Positions 25,688 to 36,776 are shown, counted from the first letter of the stretch. The stretch: 64,000 nt of DNA from Streptomyces asiaticus (GCF_018138715.1 NZ_JAGSHX010000006.1:2046001-2110000), one strand, 5' to 3'. Numbers and translations: made by a program. Notes: generated from the sequence alone by a model not told the origin.

Positions 25688-25757
25688 GGCCCGCTGCCAA
25701 CCCTTCCCCGAGTCGGTCCACCTGATCGAACGATGTCCATAGTAATTTGCCTTGACT

Positions 25758-26168
25758 ATGGATGGGGTTGTGGTCGTGGACGCCGCCAATGTGGTCGGCT
25801 CGGTTCCGGATGGCTGGTGGCGTGACCGGCGCGGCGCCGCCGAGCGACTCCGCGACCGGCTGGCCGTCCTCGCCGGGACCGGGCTCCCCGACCGCCCGGG
25901 CGTGCCCGGCTGGGCCACCCGGCCTCCGGTGGACATCGTGATGGTGGTCGAGGGCGCGGCACGGGGCGTCGAGCCGGTGCCAGGCGTACGGGTGGAGTCC
26001 GCACCGGGCAGCGGCGACGACCACATCGTGGCGGTGGTGGCGGCGGCTCGCGAGGAGGGCCGTCCCTGCCTGGTGGTGACGGCGGACCAGGAGCTGCGGG
26101 CCCGGGTCACGGCGCTGGGCGCGCAGACGACGGGCCCCCGCTCGGTCCGCCCGAACGGCTCGCCCTAG
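25758..26168 (+). CDS. NYN/PIN-like domain protein, probable nuclease
   Basis: A 136-residue protein with acidic motifs in the order expected of NYN/PIN-like RNases: VVVVDAANVVGS (about residues 4-15), VDIVMVVEGAA, GSGDDHIVAVV and CLVVTADQELRARV. The aspartates in VVDAANV, SGDDHI and TADQEL would form the metal site. Similar proteins are often annotated as NTP pyrophosphohydrolases in Streptomyces without experiment. The ATG at 25758 is nearly leaderless, with TAATTT at 25743-25748 as -10. A TTG at 25752 is also in frame. It is divergent from the propeller gene, and the two share an AT-rich promoter patch (25735-25760). Confidence 0.75.
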   Translation: MDGVVVVDAANVVGSVPDGWWRDRRGAAERLRDRLAVLAGTGLPDRPGVPGWATRPPVDIVMVVEGAARGVEPVPGVRVESAPGSGDDHIVAVVAAAREEGRPCLVVTADQELRARVTALGAQTTGPRSVRPNGSP

Positions 26169-26334
26169 GGCCGGTCAGGCGGTGGGCAGGCATCCGACGA
26201 ACCGTGCCGCCTGCGGCGAGCTGTTCCCCTCCCCGCCCCTTCCCGCAATTGGGGCTCCGCCCCAGCCCCCGGCCGCACCCAAGACGGCCGGTCGGGACGC
26301 CGACGCGGCGAGAGCCGCTCCTCGCCCCTCGAAG

Positions 26335-26717
26335 CCCAGGGGCGGAGCGAAACGAGCCCTCCGCTCCGGACCCCAGCCGGACGACACCGTTGTACGCGGC
26401 CATCCGCCCAGCCATCCGCCGCGCCGGCACGCCAACCGCAACCAGCCGCCGGTGCACGCGTTACCGCACCCCAGGTGGCCCGGCCGGTGAGCCGAGCGCG
26501 GCGATCATCGGCTCCTCGACCCCGGGGTCCAGGGACGGAACGGAACGGGCCCTCCGCCCCGGACCCCAGCCGGACAACGCCTTGTACACGGCCATCCGCC
26601 CAGCCATCCGCCGCGCCGGCACGCCAACCGCAACCAGCCGCCGGTGCAGGCGTTACCGCGCCCCAGGTGGCCCGGCCGGCGCCCCGGCCGGTGAGCCGAG
26701 CGCGGGGACCATCGGCT
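26335..26717. repeat. 192-bp direct repeat inside a 770-bp gene-free region
   Basis: Two copies, about 26335-26525 and 26527-26717, share tgtacgcggccatccgccc / tgtacacggccatccgccc at 26391 and 26583, and cgccaaccgcaaccagccgc. A degenerate third copy of the edge motif (ggggtccaggggcggagc) lies at about 26735 and 26870. The flanks carry cccctccccgccccttccc (26227) and its complement (26898). The stretch 26169-26935 shows no gene. It separates convergent genes and probably terminates both. Confidence 0.75.
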
Positions 26718-26935
26718 CGTCGTCGCTTCCCGGGGTCCAGGGGCGGAGCGAAGCCGGAGCTCCGCCCCATACTTCAGCCGGGCGACTCGGATGTGCGCGG
26801 ACGTCCCCCCGCCCCCGGTCATCCGCCGCGCCGACGCTGACCGCCGGGGCGACAGTCGGCCCGTCAACCCCCGGGGTCCAGGGGCGGAGCCCCTGGTAGC
26901 GGGAAGGGGCGGGGAGGGGAAAAGTCCGCGGGCCC

Positions 26936-28495
26936 CTACCCCGTACGCGTTCCCGCCTCGGTCACCCGGCTGTGGCGGCGCCCGTACAGGAAGTAGACGA
27001 GGAAGCCGATGACCATCCAGGCCCCGAACCGCACCCAGGTCATAGCGGGCAGATTGAGCATCAGCCACAACGACGCGGCCACCGACAGGATCGGCAGCAC
27101 CGGCACCCAGGGGGTGCGGAAGGCGCGGGGCAGATCGGGGCGGGTGCGGCGGAGGATGATGACGCCCAGCGCGACCACGACGAAGGCGAAGAGCGTGCCG
27201 ATGTTCACCAGGGCCGCCAGCTCGGAGATGGAGGTGAACCCGGCGACCACGGCGATGACCACGCCCAGCACGATCGTCGAGCGGTACGGCGTGCCGAAGC
27301 GCGGATGCACCCGGGAGAAGACCCTGGGCAGCAGCCCGTCGCGGCTCATCGCGAAGAACACCCGGCTCTGGCCGAGCAGCAGGATCATGGACACGGTGGT
27401 GAGCCCGACGGCGGCGCCGAAGCTGATGAGGCCCGCGTAGAACGGATGGCCGGTCGCCTTGAAGGCGTCGGCGAGCGGGGCGTCCACCGACAGCTTGGTG
27501 TACTTCTCCATGCCGGTGACCACGATGGACACCGCGACGTACAGCACCGTGCAGATGAGCAGCGAGCCCAGGATGCCGCGGGGCATGTCCCGCTGTGGAT
27601 TCCGGGTCTCCTCCGCCGCGGTCGCCACGATGTCGAAGCCGATGAAGGCGAAGAAGACCACGGCGGCGCCGGTGAAGATGCCCTGGACGCCGAAGGTCGT
27701 CGGTTCGTAACCGAACATCAGCTGGATCAGCGGCGCCTTCAGCCCCGAGCCGGAGACCGTGCCCTGGGCCTCGGGGATGAAGGGGTGGTAGTTCTCCGGG
27801 TGGATGAAGAAGGCGCCCGCGATGATGACGAGCAGCACCACGGCCACCTTGATCGCGACCACCGCGGCGGTGACCCGCGCGGAGAGCTTCATGCCGAAGA
27901 CCAGGATCGCGGTGATCAGCAGGACCAGCAGGAAGGCCAGCAGGTCGAAGGAGAAGCCGTGCGTGGCCCCGGGCCCGGACAGGGCGTCGGGCAGATGCCA
28001 TCCGGCGTTGTCCAGCAGTGAGCGGATGTACCCCGACCAGCCCACCGAGACCACGGCACAGGCCAGCGCGAACTCCAGCACCAGGTCCCAGCCGATGATC
28101 CAGGCGGGCAGCTCGCCGAGCGAGGCGTACGAGAAGGTGTACGCGGACCCCGCGACCGGGACCGTCGAGGCGAACTCGGCGTAGCACAGCGCGGCCAGGG
28201 CGCAGGCGATACCCGCGGCCACGAAGGACAGCGCGGTGGCGGGCCCCGCCTGCTCCTTGGCGACCGAGCCGGTGAGCACGAAGATGCCGGTGCCGATGAT
28301 GACGCCGACGCCGAAGACCGTGAGGTCCAGGACGGAAAGGGACCGGGTGAGGGCGTGCTCGGGCTCCTCGGTGTCCTGGATGGACTGCTCGATGCTCTTC
28401 GTCCGCAGGTAGCGCGGCCGGACTCTGCCTCCGGTGCCTCCGCCTGGTTCGTCAACGCTCACCGGTGCCACCTCCACGCCTGCCGTGCGGTTCAT
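26936..28495 (-). CDS. Amino-acid permease (APC superfamily, cationic amino acid transporter type)
   Basis: A 519-residue membrane transporter with about 12 hydrophobic segments. The first carries the APC substrate loop GVGVIIGTGIFVLTG (about residues 63-77), and the third has GSAYTFSYASLGELPAWIIG. FFAFIGFDIVATAAEETRNP (about residues 270-290) is the conserved segment 6-8 region of CAT-type permeases. A 50-residue hydrophilic N-terminus precedes the first segment. Substrate specificity (basic or small amino acids) cannot be read from the sequence. It is transcribed leftwards, downstream of dxs but behind a strong terminator. Confidence 0.88.
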   Translation of the reverse strand: MNRTAGVEVAPVSVDEPGGGTGGRVRPRYLRTKSIEQSIQDTEEPEHALTRSLSVLDLTVFGVGVIIGTGIFVLTGSVAKEQAGPATALSFVAAGIACALAALCYAEFASTVPVAGSAYTFSYASLGELPAWIIGWDLVLEFALACAVVSVGWSGYIRSLLDNAGWHLPDALSGPGATHGFSFDLLAFLLVLLITAILVFGMKLSARVTAAVVAIKVAVVLLVIIAGAFFIHPENYHPFIPEAQGTVSGSGLKAPLIQLMFGYEPTTFGVQGIFTGAAVVFFAFIGFDIVATAAEETRNPQRDMPRGILGSLLICTVLYVAVSIVVTGMEKYTKLSVDAPLADAFKATGHPFYAGLISFGAAVGLTTVSMILLLGQSRVFFAMSRDGLLPRVFSRVHPRFGTPYRSTIVLGVVIAVVAGFTSISELAALVNIGTLFAFVVVALGVIILRRTRPDLPRAFRTPWVPVLPILSVAASLWLMLNLPAMTWVRFGAWMVIGFLVYFLYGRRHSRVTEAGTRTG

Positions 28496-28580
28496 GCTTC
28501 TGGTAACCGATCGGCGGCGCGGTATGCACGCTCAGGGCCGCCCCCGATTCACCCGATGGGGGCGGGCGGTGCGACGCACG

Positions 28581-28619
28581 CTGGGCCGGTCGGAGCAGGA
28601 AGCGCTCCGACCGGCCCAG
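28581..28619 (-). terminator. Terminator of dxs
   Basis: A perfect 16-bp stem, ctgggccggtcggagc (28581-28596) with gctccgaccggcccag (28604-28619), encloses a 7-nt loop. It lies 33 bp past the dxs stop and upstream of the permease start. Confidence 0.85.
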
Positions 28620-28651
28620 GCGGAAAGCGGCGGTGGCTCAGTCGCTGTGGC

Positions 28652-30616
28652 TCAGTCGCGCACCGGCTCGGCCGTCGTCGGCCGGGTCACATCGGCGCCC
28701 TGGGAGCCCGCGGCCGCGGACTCGTGTCCGTAGCGGCCGCCGATCCTGGCGACCAGCCCGGTGACCTGCCGGGCGATGTCCGGCGCGGTCAGCCCGATCT
28801 CCGCCATGACCTCCTTACGGGAGGCATGGTCGAGGAAGCGCGGCGGGATACCGAAGTCACGCACCGGCATGTCGACGCCCGAGTCGCGCAGCGCCTGGGC
28901 GACGGCGGAGCCCACACCGCCGACCCGGCTGTTGTCCTCGACGGTGACGACGACGCGGTGGCGCTCGGCGAGGGCGGGCAGCTCCTCGTCCACCGGCTTG
29001 ACCCAGCGGGGGTCCACCACCGTTGTGGAAATGCCCTGTTTGTCGAGAAGGTCGGCGACCTCGAGGCACATCGGGGCCAGCGCGCCCACCGAGACCAGCA
29101 GCACATCGGGCCGCTCGCGGTCGGCGGCCGCGGGCTCCCGCAGTACGTCCATGCCGCCGATCCTGCCGACGGCCGCGACCGCCGGGCCCACCGCGCCCTT
29201 GGAGTAGCGCACCACGGTCGGCGCGTCCTCCACCGCCACGGCCTCGCGCAGCTGGGCGCGGACCTGGTCGGCGTCGCGCGGGGCGGCGATCCGCAGGCCG
29301 GGGACGACCTGGAGCAGCGACATGTCCCACATGCCGTTGTGCGAGGCCCCGTCGGTCCCGGTGATCCCGGCGCGGTCCAGGACGAAGGTGACCCCGCACT
29401 TGTGCAGGGCCACATCCATCAGGACCTGGTCGAAGGCGCGGTTGAGGAAGGTGGCGTAGACCGCGAAGACCGGGTGCACACCGCCGGTGGCCAGGCCCGC
29501 CGCCGAGACGGCCGCGTGCTGCTCGGCGATGCCCACGTCGTAGACCCGGTCCGGGAAGCGCTTGGCGAACTCGGTGAGCCCCACCGGGTGCAGCATGGCC
29601 GCCGTGATCGCGACGATGTCCTCGCGCTCCTCGCCGAGCTTGACCATCTCCTCGCCGAAGACCGAGGTCCAGTCGGCGCCGGAGGCCGAGATCGGCAGCC
29701 CGGTGTCCGGGTGGATCTTGCCGACGGCGTGGAAGCGGTCCGCCTCGTCCTGGAGGGCGGGCTGGTAGCCGCGGCCCTTCTCGGTGAGGCAGTGCACGAT
29801 GACCGGGCCGCCGAAACGCTTCGCCCGCTGGAGCGCCGACTCCAGCGCCTCGATGTCATGGCCGTTGATCGGGCCGACGTACTTCAGCCCCAGGTCCTCG
29901 AACATGCCCTGCGGGGTGATGAAGTCCTTCAGCCCCTTCTTGGCCCCGTGCAGCGTCTCGTACAGCGGCCTGCCGACGACCGGGGTGCGCTCCAGCAGGT
30001 CCTTGCCGCGGGCCAGGAAGCGCTCGTAGCCGTCGGTGGTGCGCAGGGTGGCGAGGTGGTTGGCCAGGCCGCCGATGGTCGGGCCGTAGGAGCGCTCGTT
30101 GTCGTTGACGACGATGACCAGCGGGCGGTTCTTGGCGGCGGCGATGTTGTTGAGCGCCTCCCAGGCCATACCGCCGGTGAGCGCCCCGTCGCCGATCACG
30201 GCGACCACATGGTCCTGCTTGCCGAGCAGCTCATTGGCCTTGGCGAGGCCCTCGGCCCAGCCGAGGACGGTCGAGGCGTGGCTGTTCTCGATGACGTCGT
30301 GCTCGGACTCGGCGCGCGAGGGATAACCGGACAAACCACCCTTGCTCTTGAGCTTGGAGAAGTCCTGGCGACCGGTGAGCAGCTTGTGCACGTAGGACTG
30401 GTGGCCGGTGTCCAGCAGCACCTTGTCCCGGGGCGAGTCGAAGACCCGGTGCAGGGCGATGGTCAGCTCCACCACGCCGAGATTGGGGCCGAGATGGCCA
30501 CCGGTCTTGGAGACGGCGTCGACGAGGAAGGAGCGGATCTCCGCGGCCAGCTGGTCCAGCTCCTCCGGAGTGAGCCGGTCCAGATCGCGCGGTCCCGTGA
30601 TGCGGGTCAGCAGCAC
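28652..30616 (-). CDS. dxs: 1-deoxy-D-xylulose-5-phosphate synthase
   Basis: A 654-residue thiamine-diphosphate enzyme that condenses pyruvate with glyceraldehyde-3-phosphate, the first step of the MEP isoprenoid pathway. It has the N-terminal [15 protein letters not shown], the ThDP/Mg motif [16 protein letters not shown] followed by NDN, the [15 protein letters not shown] pyrimidine-domain motif and the catalytic Glu in GIAEQHA. Length matches the family. The GTG start at 30616 follows aaggagg. Streptomyces often have two dxs copies. This one lies next to a permease and the xylose transporter, its usual neighbourhood. There are terminators on both sides. Confidence 0.96.
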   Translation of the reverse strand: MLLTRITGPRDLDRLTPEELDQLAAEIRSFLVDAVSKTGGHLGPNLGVVELTIALHRVFDSPRDKVLLDTGHQSYVHKLLTGRQDFSKLKSKGGLSGYPSRAESEHDVIENSHASTVLGWAEGLAKANELLGKQDHVVAVIGDGALTGGMAWEALNNIAAAKNRPLVIVVNDNERSYGPTIGGLANHLATLRTTDGYERFLARGKDLLERTPVVGRPLYETLHGAKKGLKDFITPQGMFEDLGLKYVGPINGHDIEALESALQRAKRFGGPVIVHCLTEKGRGYQPALQDEADRFHAVGKIHPDTGLPISASGADWTSVFGEEMVKLGEEREDIVAITAAMLHPVGLTEFAKRFPDRVYDVGIAEQHAAVSAAGLATGGVHPVFAVYATFLNRAFDQVLMDVALHKCGVTFVLDRAGITGTDGASHNGMWDMSLLQVVPGLRIAAPRDADQVRAQLREAVAVEDAPTVVRYSKGAVGPAVAAVGRIGGMDVLREPAAADRERPDVLLVSVGALAPMCLEVADLLDKQGISTTVVDPRWVKPVDEELPALAERHRVVVTVEDNSRVGGVGSAVAQALRDSGVDMPVRDFGIPPRFLDHASRKEVMAEIGLTAPDIARQVTGLVARIGGRYGHESAAAGSQGADVTRPTTAEPVRD

Positions 30617-30735
30617 CCGTGCCTCCTTGCTTCGAGCGTCTCCATGGAGCTTGCCGTCCGCCCGAGTCTAATGTTCCGCCCTCCGGCGCAGACCTCCCCC
30701 CATGCGATCTCCGTCACGCGTGTTCTTTTCGGACA

Positions 30736-30770
30736 GCTGCCCGGCGCCTTCCAGAAAGGCACCGGGCAGC
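30736..30770 (-). terminator. Terminator of the xylFGH operon
   Basis: A 15-bp stem, gctgcccggcgcctt (30736-30750) with aaggcaccgggcagc (30756-30770), has one wobble pair and a 5-nt loop. It lies 27 bp past the xylH stop. Confidence 0.8.
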
Positions 30771-30796
30771 CGGGTGAGCGGATGGGGCGTCCGGGG

Positions 30797-32109
<1,313 letters not shown>

Positions 32110-32113
<4 letters not shown>

Positions 32114-32898
32114 TTCGCGACCTCCCCGCTACGCGCCTTGCGGCGGGTCACGGCGTTGTCCGTGGCGCCGGTGATGGCGGAAATGATCTCTTCCTGAGAG
32201 GTGGTCTTCACATCGAAGATGCCGTTGTTGCGGCCCAGCCGCAGCACCGCGACCCGGTCCGCGACGGCCTTCACGTCGGCCATGTTGTGGCTGATGAGGA
32301 TGACGGCGAGACCGCGGTCGCGCAGCCGCTCGACCAGGTCCAGGACCTGTGCGGTCTGCTCGACGCCGAGGGCGGCGGTCGGCTCGTCCAGGATCACCAG
32401 CTTGGGCTCGCCGAGCATCGAACGGGCGATGGCGACGGTCTGCCGCTGGCCACCCGAGAGCGAGGCGATCGGGATCCGCACACTGGGGATGCGGATCGAC
32501 AGGGTCTGGAGCAACTCACGGGAGCGCCGCTCCATTTCGACCTCGTCCAGCACCCCGGCGCGCAGGATCTCGCGGCCGAGGAAGAGGTTGCCGACGACAT
32601 CGATGTTGTCGCAGAGGGCGAGGTCCTGGTAGACGGTCGCGATGCCCAGCTCCTGGGCGTCGTGCGGCCGGCTGACCTGGACGGGCTTGCCCTGCCACTC
32701 GACGACGCCCTCGTCGGCGGGGCCGACTCCGGCAATGCTCTTGACGAGGGTCGACTTGCCGGCGCCGTTGTCGCCCACCAGGGCGACGACTTCACCGGCG
32801 TGGACCTCCAGATGGATGTCGGTGAGCGCCTGGACGGCGCCGAACCGCTTGGAGATCCCGCGCAACGCCAACACGGGTCCGTTCGGCACGATGGCCAT
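32110..32898 (-). CDS. xylG: Sugar ABC transporter ATP-binding protein (XylG)
   Basis: A 262-residue single-domain ATPase with Walker A GDNGAGKST (about residues 43-51), Q-loop VYQDLALCDN, signature LSGGQRQTVAIARS, Walker B LVILDEPTAALG and H-loop ISHNMAD. CUT2 ATPases are usually twin-domain proteins of about 500 residues. This one is half-length and complete at both ends, so it must act as a homodimer. That single-domain form is normal for this Streptomyces system. The ATG at 32898 lies 138 bp after xylF, with hairpins in between. Confidence 0.92.
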
Positions 32899-32935
32899 CT
32901 CCGTTCCGGGCAGGGGGGTCCCTGCTGTGTGACGG

Positions 32936-33008
32936 AGGGGAGAGGGTGCTCTCCCCTCGATGGGGGGGTGGGTCAGGGAGGCGGGCCGTCCGCGGTTACG
33001 GACGGCCC
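32936..33008 (-). promoter_or_regulatory. Hairpins between xylF and xylG
   Basis: Two stems occupy the 138-bp gap. gggccgtccg/cggacggccc (32983-32992 and 32999-33008) lies 29 bp after the xylF stop. gaggggaga/tctcccctc lies closer to xylG (about 32936-32958). Such intercistronic hairpins commonly reduce read-through, so that the binding protein is made in excess over the membrane parts. Confidence 0.6.
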
Positions 33009-33036
33009 TGCTCCGATATGTGCCGGATACCGGCCG

Positions 33037-34137
33037 TTACTTCAGACCGGCCTCGGCGCACGCCGCCTTGACCTTGGCGGTGCAGATCTGGTCGATCTTG
33101 TAGATCCCGTCCTTGATGACGGTGTCCTTGATGTTCTCCTTGGTCAGCGAGACCGGGGTGATCAGCGTCGCCGGGATGTGCTTCGTGGTCGGGCTGTCGA
33201 CCGTGTTGGACTCGTTGACCTTCTCGCCGCGGCCGAGCGCGACGGCCATCTCGGCGGCGGCGGTGGCCTCGTCCAGGTAGGACTTGTAGACGCTCATGTA
33301 CTGCTCACCGGTGACGACCCGGCGGACACCCTCGAGTTCGGCGTCCTGGCCGGTGACCGGGGGCAGCGGGTTGAAGCCGCCGCTCTTGAGCGCGGTGATC
33401 GCGCCGCCGGCCATGCTGTCGTTGGCCGAGTAGACGCCGACGATGTTGCTCTTGCCGAGCGAGGAGATGGCACCCGTCATGGCCTCGTTGGCCTTGTCCG
33501 CCAGCCAGCGGTCGACGTCGTAGGACTTGCCGATGTTCACCTTGCCCTTGAGGACGGACATCGCGCCCTTCTTGAACATGGCGGCGTTGGGGTCGGCCTC
33601 CCAGCCGTTGAGCATGACGATCTTGCCGCTCTTGGCCTTGTTGCCCAGCGCCTTGAGCAGGGCCTGGCCCTGGACCTTGCCGACCGTCTCGTTGTCGAAC
33701 GAGGTGTACGCGGAGACCGGGCCCTCGGCGAGCCGGTCGTAGGCGATGACCGGGATACCGTCCTCGTCGGCCTTCTTGACCGAGCTGGCAATGGACTTGG
33801 AGTCCACCGAGTCAAGGATGATCGCGTCGACCTTCTTGGTGATCATCGAGTCGACCTGCTGCTGCTGGACCGAGGGGTCCGACTTGGCGTTGACGTAGAG
33901 GATCTTGCAGTCGGCGCAGAGTGCCTTGATCTTCTTGGTGACGAAGGGCCGGTCGAAGTTCTCGTATCTGGCCGTCTGATCCTCGGGCAGCAGTAGCCCG
34001 ATCGTGAGCGGACCAGTCTTCTTCTTGTCATCCTTCTTGTCGTTGCCGGCTTCCTTCGCCGAGCCACAGGCGGCGAGGGCTACCGTCATCGACATGACAG
34101 AAGCGGCAAGAGCGACGCGACGCATCGTTGCGTTCAT
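33037..34137 (-). CDS. xylF: Xylose/pentose-binding lipoprotein (XylF)
   Basis: A 366-residue periplasmic-binding-protein-type lipoprotein of the LacI/RbsB-like class 4 family. The signal peptide ends in the lipobox LAAC at about Cys24, followed by a Lys/Asp-rich spacer. LTIGLLLPEDQTARYENFD begins the first lobe. The sugar-contact segments DAIILDSVDSKS, PVIAYDRLAEG and GVYSANDSMAGG are clear. It delivers pentose to XylGH. The ATG at 34137 follows gggaggt. The 218-bp upstream gap holds a strong palindrome (34231-34259) and lies downstream of rok7B7 in the same direction. Confidence 0.93.
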   Translation of the reverse strand: MNATMRRVALAASVMSMTVALAACGSAKEAGNDKKDDKKKTGPLTIGLLLPEDQTARYENFDRPFVTKKIKALCADCKILYVNAKSDPSVQQQQVDSMITKKVDAIILDSVDSKSIASSVKKADEDGIPVIAYDRLAEGPVSAYTSFDNETVGKVQGQALLKALGNKAKSGKIVMLNGWEADPNAAMFKKGAMSVLKGKVNIGKSYDVDRWLADKANEAMTGAISSLGKSNIVGVYSANDSMAGGAITALKSGGFNPLPPVTGQDAELEGVRRVVTGEQYMSVYKSYLDEATAAAEMAVALGRGEKVNESNTVDSPTTKHIPATLITPVSLTKENIKDTVIKDGIYKIDQICTAKVKAACAEAGLK

Positions 34138-34230
34138 TTAGGGGTGACCTCCCTGACGAGGCCGCGTCATTGCGGCCGAGGTGGCTGGAAGTCAACTCGG
34201 CCGCCCGCATGGCGTCAAGAAGTAAATCCT

Positions 34231-34259
34231 TAACGAGATGGCAACGGTGCCATTCGTTA
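34231..34259 (-). promoter_or_regulatory. Operator candidate upstream of xylF
   Basis: taacgagatggca (34231-34243) and tgccattcgtta (34248-34259) form a 12-bp-arm inverted repeat with one mismatch, centred about 110 bp before the xylF start. The TGGCA-N4-TGCCA core resembles LacI-type sites, while TAACGA...TCGTTA could suit a ROK protein. Rok7B7, encoded next door, is the most likely binder, since it is known to control xylFGH. Confidence 0.6.
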
Positions 34260-34355
34260 TCTGAGTGAACGCAGTCGGACAGGCCGGATAGACGGAGCGT
34301 GACCGGACAAAGCCACTCAAGGCTTGCCCCCGGCCCAACGGCCCCCGCCCGGCGG

Positions 34356-35555
34356 TCAGGTGAGGGCCGGAGCCCCCGCCGAGAGCGCGCCGTCCAGCAG
34401 CGTCGAGTCGCCCATCTCGCTGAGCACCAGCGCGAGCGCGCCCAGCACCTCGGCCCGGCCGCCGAGCGCCCCCGGCATCACCGACAGCTGATGGGCCGCG
34501 CTCGGGATCGCATACCGCGCGACCGACTCCCGGATCGGCCCCAGCACCAGCTCCCCCGCCTCGGCGAGCTGGCCGCCCAGCACCATCCGGCTCGGGTTGA
34601 TCAGATTGCAGAGGTTGGCCACCCCGCTGCCGATGTGCCGGCCGACGTCCCCGATCACCCGCCGACAGCCCGGATCGCCCTCGCGGGCGAGCTGCACCAT
34701 GCGCTCCACGGTGAGGTCCGCCCCATGGCTGGAATGCAGCAGTGGCAGCACATAGCGGGCCGCGGTGAAGGTCTCCAGACAGCCGCGATTGCCGCAGCGG
34801 CACACCGGGCCCGACTCGTCCAGGGTGATGTGGCCGATTTCGCCTGCCGTACCGCCGGGGCCGCGGTAGATCTTCCCGCTGATCACCAGCCCCGCGCCGA
34901 CACCGTCGGCCACCTTGATGTACGCGAGGTCGCCGACCCCGCGGCCGGAGCCCCAGACCAGCTCGCCGAGCGCGCCGAGGTTGGCGTCGTTGTCCACGTG
35001 CACCGGCACCCCGAGCCGCTGGGCCAGGTCGTCGCGCGGATTGGTGCCCGCCCAGCCCGGCAGGATCGCGGTCGAGCCCAGTGTGCCGGTCTCCACGTCG
35101 ATCGGGGCGGGCACGCCGAGCCCGACGCCGACCACCTTGTCCTGGCTCAGCCCGCTGGCCGTGATCAGCCTGCTGACCAGCTGCTCGGCCCGGTCCAGGC
35201 CCTGGGAGGAGGAGGCGTCCACATCCAGCGGCTCGGCCTCCTCGGCCAGCACCTGATGGGCGAGGTTGCCGATGGCGACACGCAGATGCGTATGGCCGAA
35301 ATCCACCCCTACGACAATGCCCGCGTCACCGCTGAGCGAGACGCTGCGCGCCCGGCGGCCGCCCGCCGAGGTGGGCGTGACCTCGACCGTTCCGCCGTCC
35401 TTGAGCTCGCGCACGATGTTGGAGACGGTGGCGGCGGACAGCCCGGTGGACCGGGCGATCTCCGCCTGGGTCAGCGAGCCCGCCATGCGCACCGCACGGA
35501 CCACCCGCTCGAGATTGGCCCGGTGCAGCGACGACTGCGATCCCGGAGTCTCCAC
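34356..35555 (-). CDS. rok7B7: ROK-family transcriptional regulator Rok7B7
   Basis: A 399-residue regulator with an N-terminal winged helix (about residues 15-70, LTQAEIARSTGLSAATVSNI) and a C-terminal ROK domain. The ROK zinc motif is complete: CRCGNRGCLE at residues 252-261 with Cys252/254/259, plus His242 in GEIGHITLD. The sugar-phosphate fold motif VGVDFGHTH is present. In S. coelicolor the orthologue in this location is a pleiotropic regulator of carbon use and antibiotic production and controls xylFGH. The GTG at 35555 is chosen for the GGAG 9 bp before it; the ATG at 35561 is an alternative. Confidence 0.9.
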   Translation of the reverse strand: METPGSQSSLHRANLERVVRAVRMAGSLTQAEIARSTGLSAATVSNIVRELKDGGTVEVTPTSAGGRRARSVSLSGDAGIVVGVDFGHTHLRVAIGNLAHQVLAEEAEPLDVDASSSQGLDRAEQLVSRLITASGLSQDKVVGVGLGVPAPIDVETGTLGSTAILPGWAGTNPRDDLAQRLGVPVHVDNDANLGALGELVWGSGRGVGDLAYIKVADGVGAGLVISGKIYRGPGGTAGEIGHITLDESGPVCRCGNRGCLETFTAARYVLPLLHSSHGADLTVERMVQLAREGDPGCRRVIGDVGRHIGSGVANLCNLINPSRMVLGGQLAEAGELVLGPIRESVARYAIPSAAHQLSVMPGALGGRAEVLGALALVLSEMGDSTLLDGALSAGAPALT

Positions 35556-35733
35556 GCCCATCCACTCCCGCCTTCGCGGGCGGCACGACGGCCGCTCCGC
35601 CGACCGGACCGCAGCAGTGAGGCCCGGCTGTGTCTCCAACATGTGAACTCTAAGCTGAGCCGCCACGGTTGTCCCACGTCAAGTCCCTGACCGCACCGGG
35701 ACCGCTCGCGGTACCCTCCGCAGCCCACAGCGG

Positions 35734-35778
35734 CACGGCCCCGCCCCTTATCCGATGAACGGAAAGGACGGGGCCGTG
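35734..35778 (-). terminator. Terminator of the ngc operon
   Basis: cacggccccg (35734-35743) pairs with cggggccgtg (35769-35778). The intervening 25 nt add weaker pairing (ccttatccg with cgga). It lies 36 bp past the ngcG stop. Confidence 0.65.
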
Positions 35779-35813
35779 AAAAGCCCTCTGTGAGGTGCCT
35801 CTGTGAGGTGGCC

Positions 35814-36761
35814 CTATTTGAGCGCGCCCGCGGTCAGACCCGCCTGGACCTGCCGCTGGAAGAGGATATAGACGGCGAGTACGGGAAGCATCGCCAGCAC
35901 CAGACCGGCGAAAAGCGCTGACCAGTCGCCCTTGTACTGCTGGCTGGCCGCGAGCTGCACAAGGCCCTGGGTGAGCACCCGCTTGTCCTCATCGGTGTTG
36001 AGCACCGTGGGCAGCATGTACTGATTCCACTGCCCGAGGAAGTTGAAGATCCCCACGCTGATCAGCCCGGGCTTCGCCATCGGCAGCATGACCTGGAAGA
36101 ACGTCCTGGTGTGGGACGCCCCGTCGATCAGGGCCGCCTCCGCGACCGAGGACGGCAGCGTCTTGAAGAACGAGGTGAGGAAGAAGACCGTGAACGGCAG
36201 TGAATAGGCGATATAGACCAGAATGAGCCCATGAAAGGTGTTGAGCAGGCTCATGTTCTTCATCACGAAGAACAGCGGAACCAGCGCCAGGATGATCGGA
36301 AAACTCATCCCGCCGACGAACATGAAATAGATGAACCGCTTTCCCGGGAATTCGAAGCGGGCCAGGACGTACGCCGCCATCGAGCCCAGCAGCATCGTCC
36401 CGATCAGGGAGCAGCCCACCACCAGGATCGTATTGAGGAAGAAGTCGCCGATGTTCGACTTGTTCCAGGCCCTGGTCCAGTTGTCGAAGTGCAGGGCGGA
36501 GGGCAGCCCCCAGGGCGAGGTGAAGATCTGCTTGTCGGTCTTGAGGGAGCTCATCACCGCCCACAGCAGCGGCAGCGTGACCAGGAGCCCCCAGACCGCC
36601 AGGATGCCGTGCGAGAAGACGTTGAGGACCTTGCCCTCGCTGCCGATGCGGCCCTCGGGGGTGAAGCCCGGCGGCGGCTGCTTGGCGACGGGCCCGGTGG
36701 CCGGCGCCTCGTCCTCCTTGGTGACGCCCGGGAGCTCCGAGGGCTCTGCGTGCGAGGTCAC
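35814..36761 (-). CDS. ngcG: Sugar ABC transporter permease, MalG-like (NgcG)
   Basis: A 315-residue CUT1 inner-membrane permease with six hydrophobic segments. A 40-residue hydrophilic N-terminus precedes the first. The EAA motif that docks the ATPase reads EAALIDGASHTRTFFQVMLP (about residues 210-229). The GTG start at 36761 has ggaga 5 bp before it. In S. coelicolor the same position holds NgcG of the NgcEFG importer for N-acetylglucosamine/N,N'-diacetylchitobiose-type sugars. No ATPase gene is nearby, and the general ATPase MsiK usually serves such systems. It is separated from ngcF by 370 bp containing an IS200/IS605-like remnant. Confidence 0.87.
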   Translation of the reverse strand: MTSHAEPSELPGVTKEDEAPATGPVAKQPPPGFTPEGRIGSEGKVLNVFSHGILAVWGLLVTLPLLWAVMSSLKTDKQIFTSPWGLPSALHFDNWTRAWNKSNIGDFFLNTILVVGCSLIGTMLLGSMAAYVLARFEFPGKRFIYFMFVGGMSFPIILALVPLFFVMKNMSLLNTFHGLILVYIAYSLPFTVFFLTSFFKTLPSSVAEAALIDGASHTRTFFQVMLPMAKPGLISVGIFNFLGQWNQYMLPTVLNTDEDKRVLTQGLVQLAASQQYKGDWSALFAGLVLAMLPVLAVYILFQRQVQAGLTAGALK

Positions 36762-36776
36762 CTGATCTCCTTCGAG

